Assembly: GCA_002483145.1 (NCBI GenBank)
Contig: DLHJ01000002.1
Span: forward strand, 310,001-374,000
DNA: 64,000 nucleotides
Source: Cellvibrio sp. UBA7671
Lineage (GTDB): Bacteria > Pseudomonadota > Gammaproteobacteria > Pseudomonadales > Cellvibrionaceae
Direction: 5' to 3'
The notes under the pieces: generated by a model
What the model saw: the letters and a program-made list of their open reading frames with translations, nothing else
What the model was told of the DNA's origin: nothing
Database searches by the model: none
Translations under genes and position numbers: made by a program
Part shown: positions 47,697 to 56,655 of the stretch, piece after piece
Position numbering within the stretch: the first letter of the stretch is position 1
How the letters are laid out: every line of letters begins with the position of its first letter

Positions 47697-48395
47697 ATGA
47701 TGGCTAACACGAATCCCCAGCAGCGCGTTGTAATTGGCGCTTTTATATTGATCATCGGCTTGATAGCCTTAATCGATAAACTGAATATTTTTGAATCCCT
47801 GCATTTCTTCCAATTCTGGCCCACGGTATTTATTGCCGTTGGTATTCTGAAAATACTCCATTCCAAGGGGCGCTCCAGTATTTTTATCGGCGGTGGTTTG
47901 ATTTTTGTGGGCGTGGTGTTGACGTTGAAACATCTCGGTCTTCTGAATATCAACTTGTGGGACTGGTGGCCGGCGATATTGATCGCAGTCGGTGCTTACA
48001 TCATGTTTAAAGATAAGGGGCGGGGCGGCTCAATGGTATTTGGATCTGGTGAACAGGCCTCATCAGATAATTCCTGCCTCGACATCAGTGTCGTGATGGG
48101 TGGTAACAAAACGATTAGCAATTCACAAGATTTTAAAGGCGGCGATATTACGGCGGTGATGGGCGGCGTTGAATTGGATTTGCGTGGTGCGTCAATCAGT
48201 TCGGATGCCGTTCTTAACCTCTGGGCGACTTGGGGCGGGATTGTGATCAAGGTGCCTGAAGATTGGAGTGTTATTAATCGTGGTACTGCATTGATGGGCG
48301 CGATTGAAGATAAAACGATTTCTCCCGCTGGTGCAACCAAGCGCCTGATAGTCACCGGAACGGCGATTATGGGCGGTGTTGAAATCAAAAATTAA
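47697..48395 (+). CDS. LiaF-like membrane protein
   Basis: The 232-residue protein has about four hydrophobic segments (VVIGAFILIIGLIALIDKL, WPTVFIAVGILKIL, IFIGGGLIFVGVVLTL, WWPAILIAVGAYIMF) and a beta-rich LiaF C-terminal domain with repeated GG turns (VVMGGNKTI, AVMGGVELDLRG, AIMGGVEIKN). LiaF proteins restrain cell-envelope stress two-component systems. AAGGAG precedes two adjacent ATGs. It is 12 bases before a LytS-like kinase and co-directional with the LytTR regulator, so the three likely form one envelope-sensing operon. Confidence 0.85.
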   Translation: MMANTNPQQRVVIGAFILIIGLIALIDKLNIFESLHFFQFWPTVFIAVGILKILHSKGRSSIFIGGGLIFVGVVLTLKHLGLLNINLWDWWPAILIAVGAYIMFKDKGRGGSMVFGSGEQASSDNSCLDISVVMGGNKTISNSQDFKGGDITAVMGGVELDLRGASISSDAVLNLWATWGGIVIKVPEDWSVINRGTALMGAIEDKTISPAGATKRLIVTGTAIMGGVEIKN

Positions 48396-48407
48396 TAACA
48401 CATTACT

Positions 48408-49487
48408 ATGCATCCTATTTTATCCCAACCGCGCCGACTGCTCTGGTATGTTCTTGCTTGGATTGTTCCGGGCATTCTATTGGCATGGACATTAGTTGCT
48501 GAGAATTCCGTTGCATGGAGCAGCGCGCTATTTTTTGCGTTGCCTGCGGTGCACTTTTATGGATTTATTCTCACCTCCTCCTACTTCGTGTGTCGTTCAT
48601 TACCCATTCGTCAGCGCACCGCATTAAGAGTTGTATCTGTGTTTGGCTGTGCATCCTTGCTGTCATCACTGTTATGGATACTACTGTGCGTGTTCTGGAG
48701 CAAAATTATTGGCGATGCAACCGGGTACCCTGATGGCGTGTTAATCGATCGTCAGTTGACGAGTTTATTGTTTGTGGCGGCGCTGTTGTTGTATCTGGTG
48801 TCGCTGCTGGCGCACGATGTTTTTATCGCCTTTGAAAATATCCGCAGCGCAGAGCGCCAACAAATTGCCAGCCAATTGCTCGCGCGCGATGCTGAGTTAC
48901 AAATGCTGCGCAGCCAAATTAATCCCCACTTTTTATTTAATAGTCTCAACTCTATCAGCGCGCTTACGTCTATTAATGCGGCTGCTGCGCGCGATATGGC
49001 GATAGAGTTGGGTACTTTTTATCGCAAAACTTTAGCTATATCTGCGCGGCAACAAATCAACCTTGGCGAAGAAGTTGAACTCTGCAAACATTTCCTGAAG
49101 ATTGAAAAAATTCGTTTTGGGCAAAAATTACAAGTTAGCTGGGAGATTGATCCGGCAGCATTGACTGCGCAGGTGCCAGCTATGTTTTTGCAGCCGCTGT
49201 TGGAGAATGCGATTAAGCACGGCATATGTAATCTCAGTGATGGCGGTGTTGTTCAGATTAAAAGTGTTATTGAAAATAGTTGGTTGCATATTGCAATTAG
49301 CAATCCTGTTGATCCCGAATCGCCCAGTGTGATTGGCACCGCAACCGGGCTTAAAAATTTCAAGGCACGCATACACAGCCTTTATCAGGAAAAATCGCGC
49401 ATTAGCTGGTATAAGGCGCACAATAATTTTTATCTTGATATGATAATTCCTTTTGAGCCGGTCATGGCTGGGAGCCGTAATGATTAA
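48408..49487 (+). CDS. LytS/AlgZ-type sensor histidine kinase
   Basis: The 359-residue membrane kinase has four hydrophobic N-terminal segments (about 10-140), a short coiled region and a His_kinase (PF06580) domain with the phosphoacceptor in QINPHFLFNSLNSISAL, then AMFLQPLLENAIKHGI and GLKNFKARIHSLYQ of the ATP-binding part. There is no separate periplasmic domain, so sensing is probably within the membrane or through the LiaF-like partner. Its stop overlaps the start of the LytTR regulator gene (ATGATTAA), implying coupling. Confidence 0.9.
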   Translation: MHPILSQPRRLLWYVLAWIVPGILLAWTLVAENSVAWSSALFFALPAVHFYGFILTSSYFVCRSLPIRQRTALRVVSVFGCASLLSSLLWILLCVFWSKIIGDATGYPDGVLIDRQLTSLLFVAALLLYLVSLLAHDVFIAFENIRSAERQQIASQLLARDAELQMLRSQINPHFLFNSLNSISALTSINAAAARDMAIELGTFYRKTLAISARQQINLGEEVELCKHFLKIEKIRFGQKLQVSWEIDPAALTAQVPAMFLQPLLENAIKHGICNLSDGGVVQIKSVIENSWLHIAISNPVDPESPSVIGTATGLKNFKARIHSLYQEKSRISWYKAHNNFYLDMIIPFEPVMAGSRND

Positions 49488-50214
49488 AACTCTGCAGTTA
49501 TTAATTGTGGATGACGAACCATTAGCGCGAGCATTGACGCGTGAATATTTGGCCAAACACAAAGATATCAACATCATCGGCGAAGCTACCAATGGCCTGG
49601 AAGCGGTCGATGCTATTAATAGGCTTGCGCCAGATTTGGTTTTGCTGGACATCTTTATGCCCAAGCTCAACGGGCTGGAAGTGTTGGAGTTAACCGGACG
49701 CACTAGCGGTGTGATTTTCACTACCGCTTACGATCAATACGCACTGAAGGCATTTGATCTGCATGCAGTGGATTATCTGCTAAAACCTTTTTCGCAGGCA
49801 CGTTTTGATGAAGCTATTGTGCGCGCACGAAAGCTACTGGATGCAACACCTGCCAATATCTCTGAGTTAATTGCCGACGCCAAACTGGAGCGTATTGTAG
49901 TACGCGACCGTGGCCAGGTTCATATTATTCCACTGGCGGAAGTGGAGTACATAGAAGCGCAAGATGATTACATCAGTATTTACTGGAATGGAAAATCCAT
50001 AATGAAAACCCAGAGCTTATCAGCATTGGAGGCACAGCTTGATAGTCAGGAGTTTGTGCGCATTCATCGCTCCGTTATTGCCAAGCTCAGTGCGGTGAAA
50101 TCTTTGGAGCGTATCAGTAAGGATGCACAAGTAGCGGTGTTGCATAGCGGTGTCAAATTACCTGTTAGCCGCGCAGGCTACGAACGACTAAAAGTGTTTG
50201 TGTCTCAGCCTTAG
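49480..50214 (+). CDS. LytTR-family response regulator
   Basis: The 244-residue protein has a receiver domain (LLIVDDEPLARALTREYL, phosphoacceptor in VLLDIFMPKLNGLEVL, FTTAYDQYALKAF, DYLLKPFS) and a C-terminal LytTR DNA-binding domain (VEYIEAQDDYISIYWNGK, QEFVRIHRSVIAKLSAVKS, LPVSRAGYERLKVF). It pairs with the overlapping kinase gene. The ATG at 49480 sits 8 bases inside the kinase gene; an earlier GTG/TTG is less likely. Its 3' end overlaps that of mnmC by 4 bases, tail to tail. Confidence 0.92.
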   Translation: MIKTLQLLIVDDEPLARALTREYLAKHKDINIIGEATNGLEAVDAINRLAPDLVLLDIFMPKLNGLEVLELTGRTSGVIFTTAYDQYALKAFDLHAVDYLLKPFSQARFDEAIVRARKLLDATPANISELIADAKLERIVVRDRGQVHIIPLAEVEYIEAQDDYISIYWNGKSIMKTQSLSALEAQLDSQEFVRIHRSVIAKLSAVKSLERISKDAQVAVLHSGVKLPVSRAGYERLKVFVSQP

Positions 50215-52253
50215 CGTTTGTTTTTGATCAGGTCTCGAATTAAAAAGCGCGCTGGATTTAATGCATTGGCAAGCTCGCGCGGCAGTGGTAGTACTTCTTG
50301 GTTAATCTGCGACGCCAGCAATTCTGCGCTCAGTGGCGTATAGGCAAGGCCGCGTGAACCGTGGCCAATATTAATAAACAAACCCGGGTGATAAGCCCCT
50401 GTTTTATGAATCGCAGCGCGCGCGTTTTTGCGCAGCGGGGCAAAGTCTTCCAACATGGTTTGTTCATTGGGCACAGCACCTACCAATGGTAGGTAATCGG
50501 GTAGAGTGCAGCGAAATGCAACGCGCCCGTGCAAATTCTCTACTTCCATGTTTTCCCACTCATCCAATAATTCCGGTAAAGGCGAGCGCAAATTTTCCAG
50601 GTTGTTGCGATGGTCTTCTGCGCGCAGCTCGCGTGTATCGTCTTTTAAATTAAAGGTCGCGCCTGTGCAATGTAGGCCATTTACCGCGGGGGCAATGTAG
50701 CCCTCACTGCAGACGAGGGTTTTTAGTGCGCTGCTTGCGGCTGTTTGTGGAAGATAAGTAATTTGCCCACGGATAGATTTAATTGGCAAGGGTTGTGTAG
50801 CCGCAAACGATTTTGCATCGGTAGCATTGGCGATAATCACCACTGGTGCACGCAATTCAGGGTTGTTATTGATTTGCCAATTACTGTCAACGTGCTCCAA
50901 GGCCAGCGCGGCGCAATCAGTGATCACCCGAATGGCGGTATGATCCGTTAAACTTTCACAAAGTTTGCGTGGATTAATCCAGCCAGCTTTGGGAAAGTGC
51001 AATGCACTTTGGTTAAGCGTCACACCTGCAATAGCCGTCGCTTGTGCTGCATTTACAAACTCTACTAACTCTTCAGTGGCGGAAAATTTGTCGCGCAGCT
51101 GTTCGTGCAATTGCTGTTCGGATTCGCAATGCGCCAGTTGCAATACACCGCATTGCTCACCTATCGCATTCCAACGCGAGCGATAAAATTGCTGCGCAAA
51201 TTGCAGTGCATGCAAATTAAATTCTGCTTGTGCTTCATTTTTGGGAGATAGTTTTGCGTAGAGCACACCTTGCGGATTACCAGACGCCTCTTGCGCAAGT
51301 CCCGCGTGGCGCTCTACCAGGGTAATTTTCCAGCCGCGTTCAACCAATGCGCGCGCGCTGGTACAGCCGGCCAAACCGCCGCCAATAATTAAGGCATGTT
51401 TCTCTGTTGGGGGCGTGGCAGCAACATCAATAGTCCAGGGTACGGGATAGGGTGAATAACTGCGCGGTTGCACTGAGTCCTGATAATCAACCAAAGGCTC
51501 TTGTTCCATTCGGGCTTTTACCATCTCGCGCTTGCGTCCAAAGCCGGGTACTTTCTGGATGTTAAATCCTGCGAACTTTAATCCTTGTTTAACAATCGCC
51601 GCCGCACTAAAGGTTGCTGCTGTTGTGCCCGCGTGACTAAGTTGGCGTATCGCTGTAAATAATTCATCGCTCCACATCTGTGGGTTTTTTGAAGGGGCAA
51701 ACCCATCTAAAAACCAGGCATCGATTTTCGCGCAATAATTGGCGAACGCGGGATGAGTCGTGGCGAGTAGTTGGGTAAGACCTGCAGCGGCGTCGTTGAT
51801 AATCAGTGTGAGTTTGATGCGGCCATACATAAAACTCAGGCGATGAAAACCAGTGCTGACAAAAACCGGATAAGCATCGATCAGTTGTTCAGTAAATTCA
51901 CCCAGTTCCGGCCAGAGCGCCAAGGCGCGTTGTAAATCCAGTTTGGTGAGCGGGAATTTTTCTACGCTGACAAAATGCAATTGTGCGTCCGCAGGTGCAG
52001 CGGTTAACCACAATTGCCAGGCAGCTAAAAAATTTAATCCTGAGCCAAAACCGGTTTCGGCAATAGTGAAATGTTCACCGGCATTAAGTTGCTGCCAGCG
52101 TTCATGTAATTGGTTGTGCTGCAAAAAAACATGGCGGGTTTCTTCCAATCCATTCGCGCGGGAAAAATACACATCGCCAAAAGTGCTGGAGACGGGTTGG
52201 CCATCTTCATCCCATTGTAGTTGTGCATGGTCGATATGCGTTGAATCACTCAC
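50211..52253 (-). CDS. mnmC: Bifunctional tRNA modification enzyme MnmC
   Basis: The 680-residue protein completes 5-methylaminomethyl-2-thiouridine at the tRNA wobble base. The N-terminal methyltransferase domain (about 1-250) has FAETGFGSGLNFLAAW-like text (ETGFGSGLNFLA), DAWFLDGFAPSKNPQMW and TTAATFSAAA; the C-terminal FAD-dependent oxidase (about 265-670) has ALIIGGGLAGCTSARALVERGW, SGNPQGVLYAKLS and a final FINIGHGSRGLAYTPLSAE. The start is a GTG overlapping the stop of the flavodoxin gene (GTGA). Full length for the family. Confidence 0.96.
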   Translation of the reverse strand: MSDSTHIDHAQLQWDEDGQPVSSTFGDVYFSRANGLEETRHVFLQHNQLHERWQQLNAGEHFTIAETGFGSGLNFLAAWQLWLTAAPADAQLHFVSVEKFPLTKLDLQRALALWPELGEFTEQLIDAYPVFVSTGFHRLSFMYGRIKLTLIINDAAAGLTQLLATTHPAFANYCAKIDAWFLDGFAPSKNPQMWSDELFTAIRQLSHAGTTAATFSAAAIVKQGLKFAGFNIQKVPGFGRKREMVKARMEQEPLVDYQDSVQPRSYSPYPVPWTIDVAATPPTEKHALIIGGGLAGCTSARALVERGWKITLVERHAGLAQEASGNPQGVLYAKLSPKNEAQAEFNLHALQFAQQFYRSRWNAIGEQCGVLQLAHCESEQQLHEQLRDKFSATEELVEFVNAAQATAIAGVTLNQSALHFPKAGWINPRKLCESLTDHTAIRVITDCAALALEHVDSNWQINNNPELRAPVVIIANATDAKSFAATQPLPIKSIRGQITYLPQTAASSALKTLVCSEGYIAPAVNGLHCTGATFNLKDDTRELRAEDHRNNLENLRSPLPELLDEWENMEVENLHGRVAFRCTLPDYLPLVGAVPNEQTMLEDFAPLRKNARAAIHKTGAYHPGLFINIGHGSRGLAYTPLSAELLASQINQEVLPLPRELANALNPARFLIRDLIKNKR

Positions 52254-52786
52254 AAACCAAACTCGTCAACTATTTGCGTGCACCATTGTTGAATGCGTGC
52301 ATCACTCAATTGAAATTCGGTTTCATCGTCCAGCGCGAGGCCCACAAAATACTGCTCATCCGGTGTGAGCGCTTTGGATGCTTCAAATACATAGCCCGCG
52401 CGTGGCCAATAACCGCAGGGCGTTGCGCCGCGGTGGACTAATTTACTGTGCAAGTAGCCCATGGCATCCAAAAACCATTCCGGGTAACCCACTTGGTCGC
52501 CCAGGCCGTAGATGGCAATTTTTTTGCCGCTGAAATCGAGCGAATCCAATTCATCCCAAATTTCTTCCCAATCTTCTTGCAGTTCACCGTAGTCCCAGGT
52601 GGGAATACCAAAAATCAGGTAATCATAAAATTGGGTTTGGATAATCGGGGTATCGGCGATATTAAAAAAATCCACGCGCTCTTCGCCGAGCAGGTTGTGG
52701 AGTGTTTTGCAGATTTTTTCGCCTGCCATTTCGGTGTAGCAGGTAGAGCTACCGTAAAACAGGCCGATGGTTTTGGTTTCACTCAT
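52250..52786 (-). CDS. fldB: Flavodoxin (FldB-like)
   Basis: The 178-residue flavodoxin carries FMN and moves electrons at low potential. The P-loop IGLFYGSSTCYTEMAG, the middle loop FGIPTWDYGELQEDWEEIWDEL and GLGDQVGYPEWFLDAM are typical of long-chain flavodoxins. Length and features (DDETEFQL at the C-terminus) fit FldB or FldA; the symbol is chosen on overall resemblance. Its stop overlaps mnmC's start. The next gene upstream is another, shorter flavodoxin. Confidence 0.85.
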   Translation of the reverse strand: MSETKTIGLFYGSSTCYTEMAGEKICKTLHNLLGEERVDFFNIADTPIIQTQFYDYLIFGIPTWDYGELQEDWEEIWDELDSLDFSGKKIAIYGLGDQVGYPEWFLDAMGYLHSKLVHRGATPCGYWPRAGYVFEASKALTPDEQYFVGLALDDETEFQLSDARIQQWCTQIVDEFGL

Positions 52787-52837
52787 ATTCGATTACTTAG
52801 GATTAATCAGTACATCTAATCAGTTGCATTAATTCAG

Positions 52838-53284
52838 CTAAATCAGCTTCGCCCAATCTTGCACCCAGTCACGCGCCAGTGTCGCTGCATCATCGCCGCT
52901 GCTCGCGTCCAACACCAAGGGTTCACCAATGCGCTGAGCACCAAGGTCTTCAAAGGCGGCATCCAGCATGCGCCCGCCCTCGTTAAAGGTGGTGTAGCTA
53001 CTATCGCCCAGATTCACCACGCCGTAACGGCGCCCTGCAATACGTGGGTAATCGCGGCTCAGGTGTAAGTACAGTGGTTGGATGTTGTCGGGTAATTCAC
53101 CTGAGCCAGTGTTGGAGTGGCACAACAGGATAACTTCGTCCGGGTCGCGCGCCAGATCTTCTGCGCGCGCGTAGGTATTCAAGCTGACGTCATGGCCGAG
53201 CTTGCCCAGCGCTTCCCTCAGGATTTCAGCAACTTCTTCGGCACCGCCATAGACGCTGCCGATAAAAATCTGGATTTTGCTCAT
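52838..53284 (-). CDS. Short flavodoxin (MioC/YqcA-like)
   Basis: The 148-residue protein matches the MioC/YqcA group of short flavodoxins: IQIFIGSVYGGAEEVAE (FMN phosphate loop), LLCHSNTGSGELPDN, VVNLGDSSYTTFNEGG. These carry FMN; E. coli MioC supports biotin synthase, and YqcA's role is poorly known. The gene is co-directional with fldB and trmL, 51 and 41 bases from each, so it may be part of one transcript trmL-flavodoxin-fldB-mnmC. Confidence 0.88.
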   Translation of the reverse strand: MSKIQIFIGSVYGGAEEVAEILREALGKLGHDVSLNTYARAEDLARDPDEVILLCHSNTGSGELPDNIQPLYLHLSRDYPRIAGRRYGVVNLGDSSYTTFNEGGRMLDAAFEDLGAQRIGEPLVLDASSGDDAATLARDWVQDWAKLI

Positions 53285-53325
53285 GGGTTCTTCTCTTCTT
53301 TTTATAGCCAGTGGATAGGCAGCCG

Positions 53326-53790
53326 TTAAAGTGCGCCAGCATAACCCAATTGGCGCCAGGCTTCATAAACCATCACCGCTACGGCGTTGGATAAGTTCAT
53401 GCTTCTACTATTCGCGGCCATAGGAATGCGCAGTACCTGATTGGCAGGCAGTGATTCCCGAATACTTGCCGGTAATCCGCGGGTTTCAGGGCCGAACAAT
53501 AAGTAATCACCGGGCTGGAATTGTGCATCGCTGTGGCAGTGGGTGCCTTTGGTACTGAGTGCAAAAATCCGCCTTGGTTTCTCCTTATCCAAGAACGCAT
53601 CCCAGCCCTTATGCAGGTTTAACTCCTGTATTTCCGGATAGTCCATGCCGGCGCGATTTACGCTTTTTTCATCCAATTTAAAACCCAGCGGCTCGATTAA
53701 ATGAAGCTGGCAACCGGTATTGGCGGCGAGCCGGATAATGTTTCCTGTGTTAGGGGGGATTTCCGGCTCAAAAAGAACTATGTGCAGCAT
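53326..53790 (-). CDS. trmL: tRNA (cytidine(34)-2'-O)-methyltransferase TrmL
   Basis: The 154-residue SPOUT methyltransferase modifies the wobble base of two tRNA-Leu species. Family text: [22 protein letters not shown] at the start, [22 protein letters not shown], and the knotted C-terminal [39 protein letters not shown]. Length is standard. It is divergent from the MSHA locus (mshI at 53939). Confidence 0.96.
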   Translation of the reverse strand: MLHIVLFEPEIPPNTGNIIRLAANTGCQLHLIEPLGFKLDEKSVNRAGMDYPEIQELNLHKGWDAFLDKEKPRRIFALSTKGTHCHSDAQFQPGDYLLFGPETRGLPASIRESLPANQVLRIPMAANSRSMNLSNAVAVMVYEAWRQLGYAGAL

Positions 53791-53938
53791 TTGGCGTTTT
53801 GTACCTTTATGGTCTATGTTCTTTGTTAAAGGTTATGTTTGCGACGTCAATTATAAGCAAGAGTTATTAGCTGTCCTGCACAATATTTTCGTCCGGCTGA
53901 ACTTACTGTGAGGCACGACTTTCGGTCAGACATCAATA

Positions 53939-54937
53939 GTGGCAGCACGATTATCGCAGAAACCAGTATTCGAGAGCCCCGATTTGAAACAGCTTGTGGA
54001 AAAAGTAACCCGCATTTTGCGCGGAGCAAAACGCCAGAATCAGGTCATAGGCGTGGACTTTAGCACCGCAGGGGTTGCTTTTGCCCACATCCAGCGCCCG
54101 GCGACCCAACAACCTTATTTGGTTAATTGCGATTTCATTCCTGCCGAAAACGGCATTGAATCAGCTGATCTCTTGCGCACCCGTTTACTCAAGCTGGGGT
54201 TACTGGGTATTCCCTGCAATTTGGTGATGAGCCCTGGGAGTTATCAATTAATTTTGGGTGAAGCGCCCAAAGTTCCTGCAGAAGAATTGGCTGAGGCATT
54301 GCGCTGGCGCATTAAAGATTTGGTGCAGTTCCCGATTGCCGAAGCGATTGTTGATGCGTTTTTGTTGCCGGAAGACAGTGCGCGTGGCACCAGCCGTATG
54401 GCCTACACGGTGGCAGCCCAACGTAAAAATATTGAAGCAGCAGTGGCTGCAACAAAAGCTACCGGGCTGCAATTAAAAAACATCGATATCCCCGAACTGG
54501 TATTGCGCAACTTGGCAGAGGCCTGCTGTGACACTAAACGCGGAGTGGCTATCGTAAAGCTGCAGCAGGGCGGTGGTAGCTTGCAAATCATTCGTGAAGG
54601 CAATTTGTATTTGTCCCGACAATTTTCTCTCTCTTATAACGCCGGTTTGCTCGATGATTTACCTGGCGAAGCGCTAGTGTTGGAGCTGCAGCGCTCACTG
54701 GATTACTTCGAGCGACAAATGCGCCAAGTTCCCCCCAGCCACATTTATCTCTGTGGCGAAAATGTTACTGCGGATAAATTAACGCCTGAAATTCGCAATG
54801 CACTCGCTGTCACCATTAATCTGCTTGATCTCAATAGCGGTGTACAAGTTGCAGGTGCAATTCCCGACCATATCCTATCGCTCTCGCTGTGTGCGATAGG
54901 TGCGGCATTGCGCCAAGACCAAGTGGGGCAGGGCTGA
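53939..54937 (+). CDS. mshI: MSHA biogenesis protein MshI (PilM-like)
   Basis: The 332-residue protein is an actin-fold PilM/MshI-type protein of the type IV pilus platform, with NQVIGVDFSTAGVAFAHIQ (nucleotide-site start), VMSPGSYQLILGEAPKV, RWRIKDLVQFPIAEAIVDAF and a late GAALRQ. The start is a GTG at 53939, without a strong ribosome binding site. It begins the MSHA operon: mshI, a PilN-like gene, mshJ, K, L, M, N, E, G and F, all co-directional with small gaps or overlaps. Confidence 0.85.
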   Translation: MAARLSQKPVFESPDLKQLVEKVTRILRGAKRQNQVIGVDFSTAGVAFAHIQRPATQQPYLVNCDFIPAENGIESADLLRTRLLKLGLLGIPCNLVMSPGSYQLILGEAPKVPAEELAEALRWRIKDLVQFPIAEAIVDAFLLPEDSARGTSRMAYTVAAQRKNIEAAVAATKATGLQLKNIDIPELVLRNLAEACCDTKRGVAIVKLQQGGGSLQIIREGNLYLSRQFSLSYNAGLLDDLPGEALVLELQRSLDYFERQMRQVPPSHIYLCGENVTADKLTPEIRNALAVTINLLDLNSGVQVAGAIPDHILSLSLCAIGAALRQDQVGQG

Positions 54938-54938
54938 T

Positions 54939-55607
54939 ATGCAACAGATCAACCTATACCTGCCGGAATTCCAACCCAACCGCGAACCCCTACGCAGCGT
55001 GCAAATGTTGTGGGGTTTGGGGTTATTTGTGGTGTTGTTAATGATTGTCAGTGCGCTGAGTGCCAATGCAAACCGTGAGCGAGAGCTTGCTCTCGAACAA
55101 AGCCGCGCACAATTACAACAATTGAAAGAACAAATTACCCAATTAGAACAGCAGCGTCCGCGCAACAATTTAGCAGAGTTGGATGGGCAAATTGTGCAAT
55201 TAACTGACGAGCTTGATCGGCGCGGACAAATTTTCAATGTCATCGCCAATAAAAACCTGGGCAATAACACCGGTTTTTCTGCACACCTGCACGCGTTGGG
55301 GCGGCAATCCCTGGATACGGTAAGCCTCTCGGTTTTTTCCTTGCAGCAGGGCGGTAATTACGCTGAGTTTGCGGGAAAAACCCGCGCGGCTGACCAGATT
55401 CCTCTCTACATCCAGCGTTTGCGCAGCGAGCCCGTTTTTACCCAGGCAGCTTTCGGGGTGCTGAATATTGAACCCGTACAAAACAACCAAGGGTTGTTCG
55501 ATTTCTCACTCGCTAAACAACCGGTGGCATCAGGCAAAGACCCTGAAGCTAAAACGGCTGTGCAAATGTTGCTCGAATTGAATGAAAAAGCGCGAGGTGC
55601 ACGCTAA
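54939..55607 (+). CDS. PilN-like MSHA biogenesis protein
   Basis: The 222-residue bitopic protein starts MQQINLYLPEFQPNREPL, has one membrane helix (about 26-46: LWGLGLFVVLLMIVSAL), a coiled coil (LEQSRAQLQQLKEQITQLEQQ) and a beta-alpha PilN-like end (LHALGRQSLDTVSLSVFSLQQG). In Vibrio MSHA loci the equivalent is sometimes called a second MshI. It lies 1 base after mshI and overlaps the start of mshJ. PilN types dock to MshJ (PilO-like) and MshI to form the inner-membrane alignment complex. Confidence 0.82.
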   Translation: MQQINLYLPEFQPNREPLRSVQMLWGLGLFVVLLMIVSALSANANRERELALEQSRAQLQQLKEQITQLEQQRPRNNLAELDGQIVQLTDELDRRGQIFNVIANKNLGNNTGFSAHLHALGRQSLDTVSLSVFSLQQGGNYAEFAGKTRAADQIPLYIQRLRSEPVFTQAAFGVLNIEPVQNNQGLFDFSLAKQPVASGKDPEAKTAVQMLLELNEKARGAR

Positions 55608-56287
55608 TGCCACCGGCCATTAACAACCTATTGGAAAAAATTGATAGCCGTGTACTGCGCGAGCGAGTGCTGATTTTTCTTACGCTATTGGCGTTGATTT
55701 TTTTACTGTGGAATTTTTTAGTCCAAGCCAGATTTGATCGCGAGCGCAATTTTCTACAAGCAGAGGCCACAAAAATTGCCAGTGAACAACAAACGTTGCA
55801 AACACAAATGAACACTCTGGCGATGGCTATGGCAAGTGATCCTGCAATCGCCAAAACCAACATCATTCAAAAACTCAATACAGATATTGCTTCCGTTGAA
55901 GCGCGTTTGTCTAATTTGTCGCAGGGTCTGATCAGTGCAGAGCAATTGCCCAAAGTATTAGAAGAAGTGCTGCTGCGCACCTCCAGTGTAAAACTTCTAC
56001 AAGTGCGCACCTTGGCGGCAACTGAGTTGCAGTTAGCAGCGCCAGTACAGGATACAAACACTGAGGGTAAGCCAGCTTCCGGTGGGACCGGGGTGTATAA
56101 GCATGGAGTGTTAATCCGTGTTGCAGGAAGCTATTCACAGTTAATTCAATTGATGACGGAAATAGAAGCGCTGCAATGGAAATTTTATTGGGAGTCACTG
56201 GATTACACCGTTAAGCAATATCCGAATGCGGAGATTGATATTCGCGTGTTTACCCTGAGTTCAGAGGAGGGGCTGTTAGGTGTATAA
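55607..56287 (+). CDS. mshJ: MSHA biogenesis protein MshJ (PilO-like)
   Basis: The 226-residue protein has one N-terminal helix (about 19-37: VLIFLTLLALIFLLWNF), a coiled coil and a PilO-like ferredoxin-fold end (VYKHGVLIRVAGSYSQLIQLM, IEALQWKFYWESLDYTV, DIRVFTLSSEEG). Its ATG overlaps the stop of the PilN-like gene (TAATG), showing translational coupling. It would pair with the PilN-like protein in the MSHA platform. Confidence 0.87.
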   Translation: MPPAINNLLEKIDSRVLRERVLIFLTLLALIFLLWNFLVQARFDRERNFLQAEATKIASEQQTLQTQMNTLAMAMASDPAIAKTNIIQKLNTDIASVEARLSNLSQGLISAEQLPKVLEEVLLRTSSVKLLQVRTLAATELQLAAPVQDTNTEGKPASGGTGVYKHGVLIRVAGSYSQLIQLMTEIEALQWKFYWESLDYTVKQYPNAEIDIRVFTLSSEEGLLGV

Positions 56288-56624
56288 AATCATCGCAAGT
56301 TCCTTATGTCTGTTGTTGCTCAGTGCCCGAGTATTGGCGAATGACGTCAGTGCGTTGGATGTGCGCGATCCAACCACACCTTTAGGGCATGTTGCCGCTA
56401 CTGCAAACGCGAGTGGTGTGCAGCAATTTGCATTGAATTCCATATTAATTAGCACGCAGCGTAAATTGGCCATTATTAATGGCAGCACCTTGCGCGAAGG
56501 GCAAACCGTGCCGGGCACTGGCAATGTAAAAGTGCAGCGAATTTCGGCTCAGGCCGTTGTCCTGCAACAGGCTGATCAAACCTGGGTGCTGCGGTTATCC
56601 CCCAGCATTATGAAGCGGCATTAA
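56280..56624 (+). CDS. mshK: MSHA biogenesis protein MshK
   Basis: The 114-residue exported protein (signal ending near VLANDV) has the short PilP-like layout of MshK: DVRDPTTPLGH, LNSILISTQRKLAIINGSTLREG, VKVQRISAQAVVLQQADQTW. It probably links the platform to the secretin MshL. The start is a GTG within the end of mshJ (8-base overlap). Confidence 0.82.
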   Translation: MYKIIASSLCLLLLSARVLANDVSALDVRDPTTPLGHVAATANASGVQQFALNSILISTQRKLAIINGSTLREGQTVPGTGNVKVQRISAQAVVLQQADQTWVLRLSPSIMKRH

Positions 56625-56655
56625 TCGATTGAACAAAATAACTGAGGCAGTGACG

